Below, one piece after another: positions 9,401 to 18,965 of a stretch of DNA of 64,000 nucleotides. The notes under the pieces were generated by a model. The model saw nothing but the letters and a program-made list of their open reading frames with translations, was not told the DNA's origin and did no database searches. The DNA comes from Planctomycetota bacterium (GTDB lineage: Bacteria > Planctomycetota > PLA2). The stretch is from assembly GCA_021776785.1 (NCBI GenBank), contig JAJFFF010000052.1, positions 62,001-126,000 on the forward strand, given 5' to 3'. The position numbers and the translations under genes were made by a program. How positions within the stretch are numbered: the first letter of the stretch is position 1; the number at the start of each line of letters is the position of its first letter.

Positions 9401-11038
9401 ATGAGAAGAACCGTAGCCCCGGTATTGTTTGTTCTTGCCACGGCGCTTTCTGCGGCGCCCACGCCGGAAGTAGAGCGCGCCGTCGCGAAGGTCCGCAAGC
9501 TGGAGGCGGCGCGCATCAAGCTCGCCGGCCAGCTCGCCGCCTCCGTCTGCGCGGTCTTCCGCGGCCAGGGCGGCGGCTCCGGCGTGATCATCACCAAGGA
9601 CGGACTCGCGCTGTCGAACTTCCACGTGACCGAACTCGACAACGAGATGCGGATCGGGTTGAACGACCAACGTATCCATCCCGCCGTGGTTCTCGGCGTG
9701 GACCCGTCCGGTGACCTCAGCCTCTTGCGGCTCAAAGAAAAGCGCGACTGGACGTTCACGCCGCTCGGCGACTCCGACGCGATGCGTCAGGGCGATTGGG
9801 TGTACGCGATGGGCAATCCGTTCCTGCTCGCCACCGACTTCACGCCGACGATCACGTTGGGTGTGGTAAGCGGCATCAACCGCTACCAGCCTGGCTCCGT
9901 GCGCGGCACGCTGCTGTATCCCGACTGCATTCAGACCGACGCCTCGATTAACCCGGGCAACAGCGGCGGGCCCCTGTTCAACCTGGCGGGCGAAGTGGTC
10001 GGCATCAACGGCCGCGTTTCGTTGCGCGACCGCGGACGCGTAAACATCGGCGTCGGCTACGCGATCAGCTCCAATCAGATTCGGCATTGCCTGCCGGAGA
10101 TGCGCGCCGGCCTCGTGGTGGAACACGGCACGCTCAACGCGACCGTCCGCACGATCGAAGACTCGGAGTGGCCGGGCGGATCGCGCGTTACATTCGACCA
10201 GATGATCGCTCCCGGCGCCGCACACGACGCGGGCATCCAGGTCGGCGACGCGCTGCTCGAGTTCCAGGGCATGCCGATAACCGGCGTGAACCAGTTCTCG
10301 CGGCTGATCGCGGTCCTCCCCAAGGGCCGTTTGGTTCGCATCAAGATCTCGCGCTGGCAAGAAGACGGCGCCGCCAAAGAGGTCGAGCTCTCGCTGCGGC
10401 TGGACGGCATCCCGCTGATCAAGAAGTCGCAACTGCGCCGGAAAACCGTCCCGCAGACCTATATCGAATACGAGATCAACCGCACGCTCACAGCGGCGCG
10501 CGCGGCACTGCAACCCATCGCATCGGAGACGCGGCGCGGGAAACTCGCCGTTACCGGACGCGAACCGGTTTCTCTCGACGAGACGTTTGGAAGCGACGAG
10601 TTGCAATCCAAGCTCGGCAAACGCGCACGCGTCGCGAAACGCGATAGCGGCCAAGACGGCGACGCGGAGATGGATGCGGATCGTCGCGTCGACCTGTGGG
10701 AACGCGTCGATGCATGGAACGACGCGTTGTCGCCCGACGGTCTCGCTCACTTCAAGTCGGTGAAGTTCACCGGTGGCGCGCTCATCAACGGCAAGACCGT
10801 GGATCGCTTCGAGGTCGAGACCAAAGCCGGCCGCAAGCGCGTGTACTTTATCCAACTCGACACCGGGCGCATCGAGCGCATGGATGTGTACTCGGAGGCC
10901 TGGGTGCGCTGGATCAGCATCGTGCACTCCAAGTGGCAAACCGCGGGCGGACTAACCCGCCCCTACAAGATGACGATCTGGGACCGCGAAAAGTCCAAGC
11001 TCTTACAGACGATCGAGTACGAGGCGATTACGCGATGA
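9401..11038 (+). CDS. S1C (DegP/HtrA-like) serine protease with PDZ domain, triad intact
   Basis: ATG at 9401 is preceded by GGGGAGGGG and begins a short signal peptide (MRRTVAPVLFVLATALSAAP). The 545-residue product has a trypsin-like domain at 45-225 with a complete triad: His75 in LSNFHV, Asp105 in SGDLSLLRL and Ser188 in NPGNSGGPL. A PDZ-like region follows at about 255-335 (APGAAHDAGIQVGDALLEFQ), then a C-terminal extension of about 190 residues unlike DegP. It is expected to be a periplasmic quality-control or regulatory protease. The last 4 bases overlap the start of the next gene (ATGA), whose product is a homologue without the triad. Confidence 0.9.
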   Translation: MRRTVAPVLFVLATALSAAPTPEVERAVAKVRKLEAARIKLAGQLAASVCAVFRGQGGGSGVIITKDGLALSNFHVTELDNEMRIGLNDQRIHPAVVLGVDPSGDLSLLRLKEKRDWTFTPLGDSDAMRQGDWVYAMGNPFLLATDFTPTITLGVVSGINRYQPGSVRGTLLYPDCIQTDASINPGNSGGPLFNLAGEVVGINGRVSLRDRGRVNIGVGYAISSNQIRHCLPEMRAGLVVEHGTLNATVRTIEDSEWPGGSRVTFDQMIAPGAAHDAGIQVGDALLEFQGMPITGVNQFSRLIAVLPKGRLVRIKISRWQEDGAAKEVELSLRLDGIPLIKKSQLRRKTVPQTYIEYEINRTLTAARAALQPIASETRRGKLAVTGREPVSLDETFGSDELQSKLGKRARVAKRDSGQDGDAEMDADRRVDLWERVDAWNDALSPDGLAHFKSVKFTGGALINGKTVDRFEVETKAGRKRVYFIQLDTGRIERMDVYSEAWVRWISIVHSKWQTAGGLTRPYKMTIWDREKSKLLQTIEYEAITR

Positions 11039-12102
11039 AGTGCAAAGGCCTCTCCCTCCTCGTCGCCTTGCTCGGCCTCGCGCTACCGCCGTCCGCCCAC
11101 GCGGGCGGACCGCCGATTCGTTCCGACCGTATTGACCGCGCCGTTACGCGGGTCCAGCCATCCGTTGTGAAAATCTTTGGAGTGAAGGGTTTCCGCGGCG
11201 TCTTCGGCTACATGACCGGCGTGATCGTCCACAAGAGCGGGCTTGTGCTCACGCGCAACTCCGTGACGCTGGAGGAAGCGCCGCGCATCACGTGCCACCT
11301 ACACGACGGGCGCCTGCGCGGAGCGTCGATCGTGCGCGAGGATCGACGCTCGAAAATGGTCCTGCTCAAACTCGAAGGCGAGGAGGGCGAGACCTATCCG
11401 GTGGCTCCCCTTGGCGACAGCGATAAGACTCGCGCCGGGCGCTTCGTGATGCTGATCGGCAACGCGTACAAGGTCGCCCTCGGGCGCGAACGCTGCGCCG
11501 TCAACCTGGGCCTGGTCAGCGCCAAGGGACCGATCCGGATGCGGTCGGGTCTTGCGAACCAATCGTTTGACTACGACGGCGACGTGATCTTGCACGATGC
11601 GATGAACAACCCCGGCGTGTTCGGCGGTCCGCTCGTGAACCTCAAGGGACTGGTCATCGGGATCAGCGGTCGGATCGTCGAGAGTCGCGAGACCAACCAA
11701 CAGGTTCATTACGCGATTCCGATCAACGACCTCAAACCGTTCATCAAAGACACGGTTGAGCGGCCCGACGCCGGACGCATCTACGCGCCCGCGGGTACGA
11801 AGAGCAACGGTACCGCCGCCGCCGTGAAGATTCCCGGCTATCACGGGATTCGCGTGCTCCGGAGCGGGATCAATCGCGCGACTCCCGCGTACGTGGACCG
11901 TATCGAACGCAACTCGCCTGCGGCTGAAGCCGGCATGCGACCCGACGATCTCGTCTTAAAGATCGATCAGTCCCGCGTGAAGTCCTGGCGGTCGTTCAAC
12001 CGCATCATCAAGGGCTACAACGTCGGCGAAAAAGTGCAGATCACCGTCAAACGCGGTGAACTCATCAAGATTATCTCGTTTACGTTATCGAAGAGGCCGT
12101 GA
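11035..12102 (+). CDS. S1C protease homologue with all three catalytic residues replaced, PDZ
   Basis: ATG at 11035 overlaps the upstream stop (ATGA) and gives a 355-residue protein with a signal peptide (MKCKGLSLLVALLGLALPPS). A longer upstream in-frame ORF is an artefact inside the previous gene. Aligned by eye to its neighbour, the His position is Ser76 (LVLTRNSV), the Asp position is Lys107 (RRSKMVLLKL) and the Ser position is Phe197 (NNPGVFGGPL). The fold-defining glycines (TGVIV, GGPL) are kept, and a PDZ domain occupies about 275-350 (NSPAAEAGMRPDDLVLKID). The pattern points to a folded but inactive pseudoprotease, perhaps a scaffold or regulator for the active enzyme at 9401. Confidence 0.88.
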   Translation: MKCKGLSLLVALLGLALPPSAHAGGPPIRSDRIDRAVTRVQPSVVKIFGVKGFRGVFGYMTGVIVHKSGLVLTRNSVTLEEAPRITCHLHDGRLRGASIVREDRRSKMVLLKLEGEEGETYPVAPLGDSDKTRAGRFVMLIGNAYKVALGRERCAVNLGLVSAKGPIRMRSGLANQSFDYDGDVILHDAMNNPGVFGGPLVNLKGLVIGISGRIVESRETNQQVHYAIPINDLKPFIKDTVERPDAGRIYAPAGTKSNGTAAAVKIPGYHGIRVLRSGINRATPAYVDRIERNSPAAEAGMRPDDLVLKIDQSRVKSWRSFNRIIKGYNVGEKVQITVKRGELIKIISFTLSKRP

Positions 12103-13343
12103 TGCGCTACTCAACACTTCTCCTCTGTTCGCTCTTGGCGATGTTCCTTATTAGTGCTCCTCACGCCGTCGCGCAAGATGGCCACGAGATGGACGAACTC
12201 GACGCGCTTGAGATTGCGCTCGGGGCTGCCCTCGACACTGTCGATGCGAGCGTCGTGACGATCGAGACCGTCGGCGGCGTCCGCCAGATTCGTATTCCCG
12301 ATCGCTTGAAGGGCAAAATGTCCGGCGCGCCGGAACGGCCGCGCGACGGCGATCGCGATGCGCCCGAGGACGACGGCGAAGAAGAAGAAGGCGAGCCCCG
12401 CAAAGACGGCGAGGGACGCACGCCGCGCTTTAAGGATGAGTGGCGCAAGATGCTCGCCATGAGCGGCTTTAAGAAAGCCGAAGGCCCGACCACGGGCGTC
12501 ATCTTGTCGGCCGACGGCTACATTTTGACGTCGGCTTGGAACTTCGACGGCAAGCCGAGCGTGGTCACCGTCACGACAGCGGCGAAGCGCACATACGCGG
12601 CCAAACTGCTCGGCGTGGACCGCGCGGCGGGTTTGGCGCTCATCAAGATCGACGCCGAGAACTTGCCCGTCCCGAAGTTTCTCGACCCCGACAATGTGCC
12701 GCTCGGCGCGTGGGCGTTTGCGCTCGGGCGCCCGCTCGGCGCGGGACGCTGCGACGTAAAGTACGGCGTGATATCGGCGCGCAACCGCGTCGAAGGGAAC
12801 GCGCTGCAGACCGACGCCGCCACTTCGCCCGCCAACTACGGCGGGCCGTTGATCGACATCGAAGGAAACGTCTACGGGATCATCGTTCCGCTCGGCGCAC
12901 GCGGAGAAGAAGCCAACCCGAACTGGTACGACTCCGGCATCGGTTTCGTCGCGCCCGTGCGTGACATCCAAGCAGTCATCAAGCGACTGGGTCGCGAAGG
13001 CATCGAGTTAAAGCCCGCGTTCTTGGGCGTCAATCTCGACGATGCACGCACGAAGACGGGCGCCAAGATCACCGCTCTCACACCGGACGGCCCCGCGGCC
13101 AAAGCCGGCATCAAGAAGGGCGACCTGATCACGCGCCTCGGCGATGACGCCGTGGCGAACGGCTTTACGCTTCGTTTCGCCATCGGACGCCGCCGCGCCG
13201 GCGAATCAGTAAAGCTGACGGTGCGCCGCGACGATAAAGACCTTACCGTCACGGTAAAACTCGCCGAGCGGCCCAAAGCGGCTCCGAAGCGGGACAAGCT
13301 GCCGACCTTGCCGGGAGAAAAACCGCGCAGAAAGAGTGAATGA
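12102..13343 (+). CDS. second inactive S1C protease homologue with PDZ
   Basis: TGATG overlap: the ATG at 12102 shares one base with the preceding stop. 413 residues with a signal peptide (MRYSTLLLCSLLAMFLISAP). An acidic/charged insertion (about 75-105, with EEEEGEPRKDGEG) separates the N-terminal strand from the rest. The catalytic positions are Trp146 (ILTSAWNF), Gly177 (AAGLALIKI) and Tyr246 (SPANYGGPL), so no triad remains. The PDZ at about 305-390 is well kept (GPAAKAGIKKGDLITRLGDD), including an FLGVNL carboxylate-loop-like segment. The C-terminal tail is basic. Together with the genes at 9401 and 11035 it forms a translationally coupled one-active, two-inactive set. Confidence 0.88.
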   Translation: MRYSTLLLCSLLAMFLISAPHAVAQDGHEMDELDALEIALGAALDTVDASVVTIETVGGVRQIRIPDRLKGKMSGAPERPRDGDRDAPEDDGEEEEGEPRKDGEGRTPRFKDEWRKMLAMSGFKKAEGPTTGVILSADGYILTSAWNFDGKPSVVTVTTAAKRTYAAKLLGVDRAAGLALIKIDAENLPVPKFLDPDNVPLGAWAFALGRPLGAGRCDVKYGVISARNRVEGNALQTDAATSPANYGGPLIDIEGNVYGIIVPLGARGEEANPNWYDSGIGFVAPVRDIQAVIKRLGREGIELKPAFLGVNLDDARTKTGAKITALTPDGPAAKAGIKKGDLITRLGDDAVANGFTLRFAIGRRRAGESVKLTVRRDDKDLTVTVKLAERPKAAPKRDKLPTLPGEKPRRKSE

Positions 13344-14416
13344 TGAAACGCTGGATACCGCTGCTGCTTTGCTGCGCCACGCTTGTAGGCGCCGAAGATA
13401 TTGCACCCGCAGGCCCGATTCTCCTGCCGGGCGGCGGTCCCGGTGTTGCGCCTGGAAAAGATCCGGCCGCGAAACCTGACAGCAAACCGGCAGCCGACAA
13501 AAAAGAGGCCGACACCGAGAAGTCCGTGGAGCCGCCCTTGCCGCCCGCGGATGAAGTCCATCGTGTGACGCTCAAGAGCGGAACCGTCTTGGTCGGTCAA
13601 CTTGCGCCGGCCGAATGGACGATCAAAACGAACTTCGGCCAGTTGCGCGTTCCGGTGAAACAAGTGAAGCGCGTGATTTTTGGTCGCGCCGCCGATCCCG
13701 AACTCCAGAAAACGGTGGCGCTTTGGATCGATGAGCTCGGCGCGACGGCATCTTCACGCCGCAAGCGCGCCATTGCCAACTTGGAGCGCGAAGGGCCGTT
13801 TGCGATCGCGGCCATCGAAGCGGCCGCCAAGAAACACACGGATCCCGCTGTAAAAAGCGCGTGCGCCGAGCTCGCCGACTCGCTGAGCATCGAGGACGAC
13901 GATCGCGTCCACGATAGCGATCTGATCGTCACCACCGCGTTTACGTTTCAGGGTCAGCTGGAGCCGCAGTCGTTCCAGGTGCGCGTGAAAGAACTCGGCG
14001 TGCTCAACGTAAAGCGAAGCGACATTCGGACGATCTCCGAAGTCGCGCATGTGAACGCCGTGAAGTTCAAACTGACGGCGCAACACTCGGCGCGTTATCA
14101 GTGGTTCGACACGAAACGAAAATTCAAGAGCGGGCAGAAGCTGCGTATTGAGGCGACCGGTACGATCGTCTTTCCGACCTGGGGCAACAACTCGTTTGTG
14201 CCCGACGGAAACCGCAACCTCGGTTCGTTCGGAAATCATCCCAACGGCACGCTCGTCGGCCGCTTCGGCAATGGAACGTGGTTCCGCATCGGCAGCAGCT
14301 TCACCGGAAAAGCCAACGGCACGGGCACGCTACAGCTCGCCGTGGTCAGCTCGCTCGGCAACAACATGCAGCACACCGGCGAGTACGTCATCACGTTGCA
14401 CCTGTCGGATCGCTAG
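13340..14416 (+). CDS. secreted protein with Sm-like N-domain and lectin-like (LecA/PA-IL type) C-domain
   Basis: ATGATG at 13340/13343 overlaps the previous stop. The signal peptide (MKRWIPLLLCCATLVGA) is followed by a Pro/Lys-rich linker and a beta domain (VTLKSGTVLVGQLAPAEWTI) like the one in the 8161 gene product; a second copy may lie at about 190-230 (TAFTFQGQLEPQSFQVRV). The last 110 residues (LRIEATGTIVFPTWGNNSF, then GTLVGRFGNGTWFRIGSSF) resemble the galactose-binding PA-IL/LecA fold, in which an early strand carries RIxAxGxI and a later one LxGRIG. The binding assignment is a pattern match by eye and only moderate. Last gene of the coupled protease operon, suggesting an envelope glycan partner. 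Confidence 0.75.
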   Translation: MMKRWIPLLLCCATLVGAEDIAPAGPILLPGGGPGVAPGKDPAAKPDSKPAADKKEADTEKSVEPPLPPADEVHRVTLKSGTVLVGQLAPAEWTIKTNFGQLRVPVKQVKRVIFGRAADPELQKTVALWIDELGATASSRRKRAIANLEREGPFAIAAIEAAAKKHTDPAVKSACAELADSLSIEDDDRVHDSDLIVTTAFTFQGQLEPQSFQVRVKELGVLNVKRSDIRTISEVAHVNAVKFKLTAQHSARYQWFDTKRKFKSGQKLRIEATGTIVFPTWGNNSFVPDGNRNLGSFGNHPNGTLVGRFGNGTWFRIGSSFTGKANGTGTLQLAVVSSLGNNMQHTGEYVITLHLSDR

Positions 14417-14445
14417 GCAGCTCCCAAGCAAAGCCGAGCGACCAC

Positions 14446-16452
14446 TCAACGCAGATCGATCTCGATCGGTGCGGCGCGGCGCAACTTGATGCTGTCCTTG
14501 ACCAGCGGCTTCTTGAGCGACGGGTGCGTGAGGACCGCGCGGTAATCGGCCTCCGGCAAACCGACGATCTCGAACGAGTCCTCGAAGAACTCCATCGGCG
14601 GCGCGAACTCCGCCTCGTCTTCAAAAAACAGGATGCGGATGCCGCCAAACGCGACCTGCCCCTCCTTCGCCGCGGCTTGAATGCGCAGGATCGTCGCGTC
14701 CGCGGGAGCGGGAAGATCTTCCTCGCCCGTTGACGCGATCACCGGGGGCAAACGCTCCAACAGCTCCGCGTCTTCGTCCGCGGCCAGGTCGCCCTTGCGA
14801 CGCAGCCGCAGATCGACGCGCGCCCGCTCACCGTCGCGCAGGTCGATCACGGTTTCCAACGAGCCGAACCCGGGCGCATCCACCTTGACGAGGTACGAGC
14901 CGGGAAGCAGCCCGCTGAGACCGAAAAACCCCTTGCGATCACGCCCGCTCTTGGAGATGTTCCAGTCCGCCACGTTGAACCGCAGCCGCTCCGACGTGGA
15001 CTCGAGCGGCAACGCGGTCACGCGCGCGTCGCGCGGTACGCCGCCATAACCGCGAAGTTTGCCGAACAAAAACGGCCCCTGCGGCAACACCGGATTGAGC
15101 GTGGTGGACGTGGACGGAATCGCGTTGTGATAGTAGAGCCCGTAGCCCTGTTTGAGCACGGCGACCTGGTAAACAAAACGCCCGTCCAACCGCCGGATCG
15201 CGTACTTGCCGTCGCGATCCGTTTTGACGACCGGCACCGCTTCGATGGGGAACGGCACGCCCGCTTCGTTGCGGCGATCCAACGTGTCGATCCCGACGCG
15301 CACCTCGGCGCCCTCGACGCGATTCCTGCGCCTGGACTCGCTGACGTGTCCAAAGATCTTCGACTCCGCAAGCAAACGAAACCGAATTGCGGTCGACTTG
15401 GCGGTGGCCCTCACGTTAAAGCGTTCGCGATAGAGCGCGCGCTCGGGGGCGTCGATAAACACTTCGTTGAGCCCTTCGACCGCTTCTTTAAAGGTAAAGT
15501 TGCCCGTCGCCGTAACCGGCACGTCGATCCCGTTGATCGTCATCTTGCCGCGCCCTTCGCGCGGCCAAAAGCGAACGTTCCCGCGAATCGGAATCCGCTT
15601 TGTGTTACGGACGCGCAACACGACGTCGCGGGTGACGCCGGCGGGCAAAAAGAACTCGATCTGCTTGGTCCCGTACGGCCTCACCACCGCCTCGACGGTC
15701 ATGTGCCCTTCGTCGAGGTCTTCGAACACAAACGAGCCGTCCGACTCGATCTTCGTTTCGACTTGGCCGTGCGCTGTGTAAAGCCGCACCAGCCCTTGCC
15801 CCTGCGCGGGCGCGCGCACGCGGCCGGTGATCGCGGCGCGCGCGTTGAGAACCAGCTCTGTTTCCGCACCGGGCATGACAGCCGTCGAGCTAGCTGTGTC
15901 GTAACCGTGCGCCACCGCGTCGATCCGAAACGGACCGCGCTCGGTCGGATACGGTTCAAAGAGAACGCGGCCCTCCGGTCCGGTCCGCGCACGAAACACC
16001 AGGAAGGGTCCTTCGCGAAACGCGACCAGCACGTCGTCCACCGGCGCGCCACTCCCATCGACAACGCGGACCGCGATGTCGCGCTCGCCCTCCTCGGCCG
16101 GGCGCACCATTTCGATGGTGAGCTGCGCGATCTCTCCTTCGCCACGCTCGACTTCCTCTTCGTCGGCGGCATCCTCCGTTCCCGTGATCTCGGGTTCCAC
16201 CGTTTCGACGCGATCGGGCGGCGGCGTGTCGATGACGACGTTGTCGGGATCCACCGCCGGGCCGGGATCGGGCGACGCCGCCTCGATGCGCTCGATAGGC
16301 ACGGGATGGGTGACACGATGACGAGCGGGGGGCTTCTCTTCGGTGTCGAACGCACCCCCCTCCTCGGTCAGCATCGCAAACACAAAGAAGATGCCGCCGA
16401 CACAACCGGCCAAGAGAAGGGCGATCAGAGTCGCTTCGCTATGTTTCGTCAC
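14446..16452 (-). CDS. membrane-anchored protein with carboxypeptidase-regulatory-like repeats
   Basis: GTG at 16452 is chosen because GGGAGAG lies about 10 nt upstream and the next residues give a short cytoplasmic tail (MTKHSEAT) and one membrane helix (LIALLLAGCVGGIFFVFAM). An acidic Pro-rich stalk follows. The large outer part contains several beta-sandwich repeats of the CarboxypepD_reg type, recognisable from GAPVDDVLVAFREGPFLVF, GKYAIRRLDGRFVYQVAVLK and SGLLPGSYLVKVDAPGFG. 668 residues. Such repeats decorate surface proteins and bind partners or glycans. The gene converges with the lectin-like gene at 14416 and is divergent from the kinase at 16629. Confidence 0.8.
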   Translation of the reverse strand: MTKHSEATLIALLLAGCVGGIFFVFAMLTEEGGAFDTEEKPPARHRVTHPVPIERIEAASPDPGPAVDPDNVVIDTPPPDRVETVEPEITGTEDAADEEEVERGEGEIAQLTIEMVRPAEEGERDIAVRVVDGSGAPVDDVLVAFREGPFLVFRARTGPEGRVLFEPYPTERGPFRIDAVAHGYDTASSTAVMPGAETELVLNARAAITGRVRAPAQGQGLVRLYTAHGQVETKIESDGSFVFEDLDEGHMTVEAVVRPYGTKQIEFFLPAGVTRDVVLRVRNTKRIPIRGNVRFWPREGRGKMTINGIDVPVTATGNFTFKEAVEGLNEVFIDAPERALYRERFNVRATAKSTAIRFRLLAESKIFGHVSESRRRNRVEGAEVRVGIDTLDRRNEAGVPFPIEAVPVVKTDRDGKYAIRRLDGRFVYQVAVLKQGYGLYYHNAIPSTSTTLNPVLPQGPFLFGKLRGYGGVPRDARVTALPLESTSERLRFNVADWNISKSGRDRKGFFGLSGLLPGSYLVKVDAPGFGSLETVIDLRDGERARVDLRLRRKGDLAADEDAELLERLPPVIASTGEEDLPAPADATILRIQAAAKEGQVAFGGIRILFFEDEAEFAPPMEFFEDSFEIVGLPEADYRAVLTHPSLKKPLVKDSIKLRRAAPIEIDLR

Positions 16453-16628
16453 GGTTAGACAGTCTCTCCCGCGTCTGGGGCTACCCTGAGCATACACCGG
16501 CTCGCCGGCTCATCGGCAACAACACCCGAGGCCCCGGCGTGCGGATGAGACGACGCGGGCGACGCCGGTCGTGCAGAATTCGTGCGGCGCGTGCAACGGA
16601 TGGTGCCGATCGTCTAAGATCCTTCGGG

Positions 16629-18041
16629 ATGGCGCGGCTCGAAATCACCTGGCGCGGGAAAACGCACAACGTCGAATTGACGGACGAGCTCGTGATCGGA
16701 CGCTCGCCCAAGAAGGGGCTCACGATCGACAGCCCGGCCATGTCGCGCGAGCACGCACGTCTCTTCCAAAACACGTCCGGGCGCTGGGCGCTGAAGGACC
16801 TCAACTCCACGAACGGCACGTGCGTCAACGGTGCGCCGATCAAAGTCACGCGCTTGACGCACGACGATGAGATTGCGCTCGGCAGCGAGATTCGCATGCG
16901 CTTTCTCGATCCGGAGAACGCGCCCGTTGCGAAACCGATCGTCTTGAAGTCGCGTGCGCAACGTGAACGCGAGGAGAAAGATGCCGAGACTGCGCGCAAG
17001 ATCGCCGAACGCAAGGCTGAGCGCGCCGCCCTGGAGCGATCCATTGTCGATACGGCCGCCGTGTCGATCGACAAGGAAGAAGTGCTCGACGGCCTATTGC
17101 GGGATCGCAAAAAGCTCGACCAACTGCTTGCGGACGAAGCCGGCGGAGTTCGGTTCGGCCACTACCGCCTCCTGTCGTACATCGACGAGGGCGGAATGGG
17201 CGCTGTGTTCAAGGCGGAGCACCGACTCGGGATGCGCGTCGCCATCAAAATCCTGCGCTCGAGTGCTGTGGACCCCATCAACATCGCGCGCTTCAAGCAG
17301 GAGGCGTGGGCGATCTCCGCGTTTGATCATCCCAACATTGTGCGCGTGCGCGACCTGAGCAAGGTCGCCGGGATGCATTACATCGCGATGGACTTCATCA
17401 AGGGCGAGGACTTGCTCGCGGTTGGCGTGAAACAGAGTCTCACCGTGTGGGAAGTTGTCGATGTGATCGACAAAGTCGCGGACGCTTTGGCGTCTGTGCA
17501 CCGCAAAAACATCTGGCACAAAGACATCAAGCCGCAAAACATTCTGCTCGACAGCCGGGGCCAGCCGCGGCTCATCGACTTCGGGATCGCGACCGTCGAA
17601 CGCGAACACGACGAGGCAACCGATTCCGAGGACGGGATGATTGTCGGCACGCCGGCGTTCCTCAGCCCCGAGCAGGCGGCGCGCGGCAAGCTAGGCGCCG
17701 TGGACGGGCGCGCCGACCTCTATAGCCTGGGCGCCGTGATGTACTTCTTGCTGACCGGTCGGCGTCCGTTCGGTGGCAAGACCGCCCGCGAGATCTTGCG
17801 GCGGAACATGACGGAGATGCCGGAACATCCCGCCCGCATCCACGAGCGTGTGCCGGAAGGCCTCGGCAACGTGTGCATGAAGCTGCTCGCAAAAAACCCC
17901 GCCGACCGCTACCCCTCCGCGCCCGCGCTACGCAATACGCTCGCGCAGTGGCGCAAAACACGCCGCGCCAAAGCAGAGTGGGAGCGGACGAAGCGGGTCG
18001 TCAAAGCGCGCAAGCGGCGCCGCCTACAAGACGGCGGTTAG
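16629..18041 (+). CDS. FHA domain-Ser/Thr protein kinase (Hanks type)
   Basis: ATG at 16629 gives a protein that starts directly in an FHA domain; the in-frame extension to 16539 is Arg-rich and unlikely. FHA at about 20-95 has the phosphothreonine-binding signature (VIGRS, SREHARL, NSTNGTCVNG). A charged helical linker (110-165) joins it to a kinase domain at 178-440: glycine loop DEGGMGAVF, Lys207 in RVAIKIL, catalytic HKDIKPQN at 297-304 and DFG at 317-319, then GTPAFLSPEQAA and the APE-like region. All catalytic residues are present. No membrane helix follows, so it is cytoplasmic. Its FHA may read its own or a partner's phosphorylation. 470 residues. Confidence 0.92.
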   Translation: MARLEITWRGKTHNVELTDELVIGRSPKKGLTIDSPAMSREHARLFQNTSGRWALKDLNSTNGTCVNGAPIKVTRLTHDDEIALGSEIRMRFLDPENAPVAKPIVLKSRAQREREEKDAETARKIAERKAERAALERSIVDTAAVSIDKEEVLDGLLRDRKKLDQLLADEAGGVRFGHYRLLSYIDEGGMGAVFKAEHRLGMRVAIKILRSSAVDPINIARFKQEAWAISAFDHPNIVRVRDLSKVAGMHYIAMDFIKGEDLLAVGVKQSLTVWEVVDVIDKVADALASVHRKNIWHKDIKPQNILLDSRGQPRLIDFGIATVEREHDEATDSEDGMIVGTPAFLSPEQAARGKLGAVDGRADLYSLGAVMYFLLTGRRPFGGKTAREILRRNMTEMPEHPARIHERVPEGLGNVCMKLLAKNPADRYPSAPALRNTLAQWRKTRRAKAEWERTKRVVKARKRRRLQDGG

Positions 18042-18965
18042 TACGCGGCGCATGTTGCCGCCCATGATCTTGGCGATGTCGCTGTCGGATACGCCCTCGC
18101 TCGACAACGCCTCGGCGATCAGGGGAAGGTCGGCGGAGCTTCGAATGCCCGCGGGCAGTTGATCCCGCCCGAACCCACCGTCCATGTCGCTGCCGATGCC
18201 GACGCCGTCCGCGCCACACAGCTCAAGCATGTGCATGAGGTGCCGCTTCGTGTCGTCCATCGTCGCGCGGCCCGCCGCCAGGAACTTTTGATAGAGCACG
18301 AGGCAGCACACGCCGCCCCGCTGCGCCACGGCGCGGAGGTGGGCGTCCGTTAGGTTGCGGACGTGCGGGAACACGATATCGGAGCCGACGTGACTCGCGA
18401 TCACTGGACCGCGCACGGTCGCCAGCAAGTCATCGACACTCGCCCGCGACAGATGCGAAATGTCGTGCACCATGCCGAGGCGATCGATCTCTTTGAGGAG
18501 CGCCGCGCCCTCGGCCGTGACGCCGCTTGCGTGACTGCACCCGCCCGCCCAACGATTCTTTTTGTTCCACGTGAGCGCGACAACGCGAATCCCCCGCCGG
18601 TAGTACTCTTCCATGTCGGCGACTTCCGAGACCGGCTCGCACCCTTCCATCAGGCCGACCAGGCACACGTTCTTTCCCGGAACGCACGTACCGACATCCA
18701 TCACGTCCGCGGGCCAAATCACGCGGCCGCCGCTGCGGCCGGGCAACGCGTCGTAGTACGCAAGCTGGCGCTCGGCGAGTTCTTGCGGCGTCTCGTCCTC
18801 GCGGTCGGCTTTCGCGCAAAACAACGTCGCGCACACCAACGTGGCGCCAGCCGCGAGGAGGTCGGGAAGACCCGCTGCCGCATCAGGATGGCCCGCCACG
18901 AAGTCGCGCCCGTTGCGGAGGCTCGACCACGCGATGTCTAAGTGCGCGTCGGTTATCGCGAGCAA
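18024..18965 (-). CDS. M19 family membrane dipeptidase-like metallohydrolase
   Basis: A TTG at 18965 is preferred: GAGGGG sits 6 nt upstream and translation starts as MLAITDAHLDIAW, the usual beginning of this family; a GTG at 19076 would add an unrelated leader. The 313-residue product has the M19 zinc-site motifs: HLD near the start, GLMEGCEP (bridging Glu), HDISHLS and ASHVG (His ligands), and GIGSDMDGG near the end. These enzymes hydrolyse dipeptides with a D- or dehydro-residue in the C-terminal position. No signal peptide is seen, so it is probably cytoplasmic. The stop overlaps the converging kinase gene by 18 bp. Confidence 0.88.
   Translation of the reverse strand: MLAITDAHLDIAWSSLRNGRDFVAGHPDAAAGLPDLLAAGATLVCATLFCAKADREDETPQELAERQLAYYDALPGRSGGRVIWPADVMDVGTCVPGKNVCLVGLMEGCEPVSEVADMEEYYRRGIRVVALTWNKKNRWAGGCSHASGVTAEGAALLKEIDRLGMVHDISHLSRASVDDLLATVRGPVIASHVGSDIVFPHVRNLTDAHLRAVAQRGGVCCLVLYQKFLAAGRATMDDTKRHLMHMLELCGADGVGIGSDMDGGFGRDQLPAGIRSSADLPLIAEALSSEGVSDSDIAKIMGGNMRRVLTAVL

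Noticed and set aside
9227..10939. 570-codon minus-strand reading frame over the first S1C protease
   Set aside because: It is the antisense of a clear protease gene; GC-rich codons leave few stops on the other strand. Composition (Arg/Val/Ala/His) and lack of any start signal or motif show it is a shadow.
15127..16458. 443-codon plus-strand frame antisense to the carboxypeptidase-regulatory-like gene
   Set aside because: Same cause: high third-position GC. It has no signal, no motif and conflicts with a well-supported gene.
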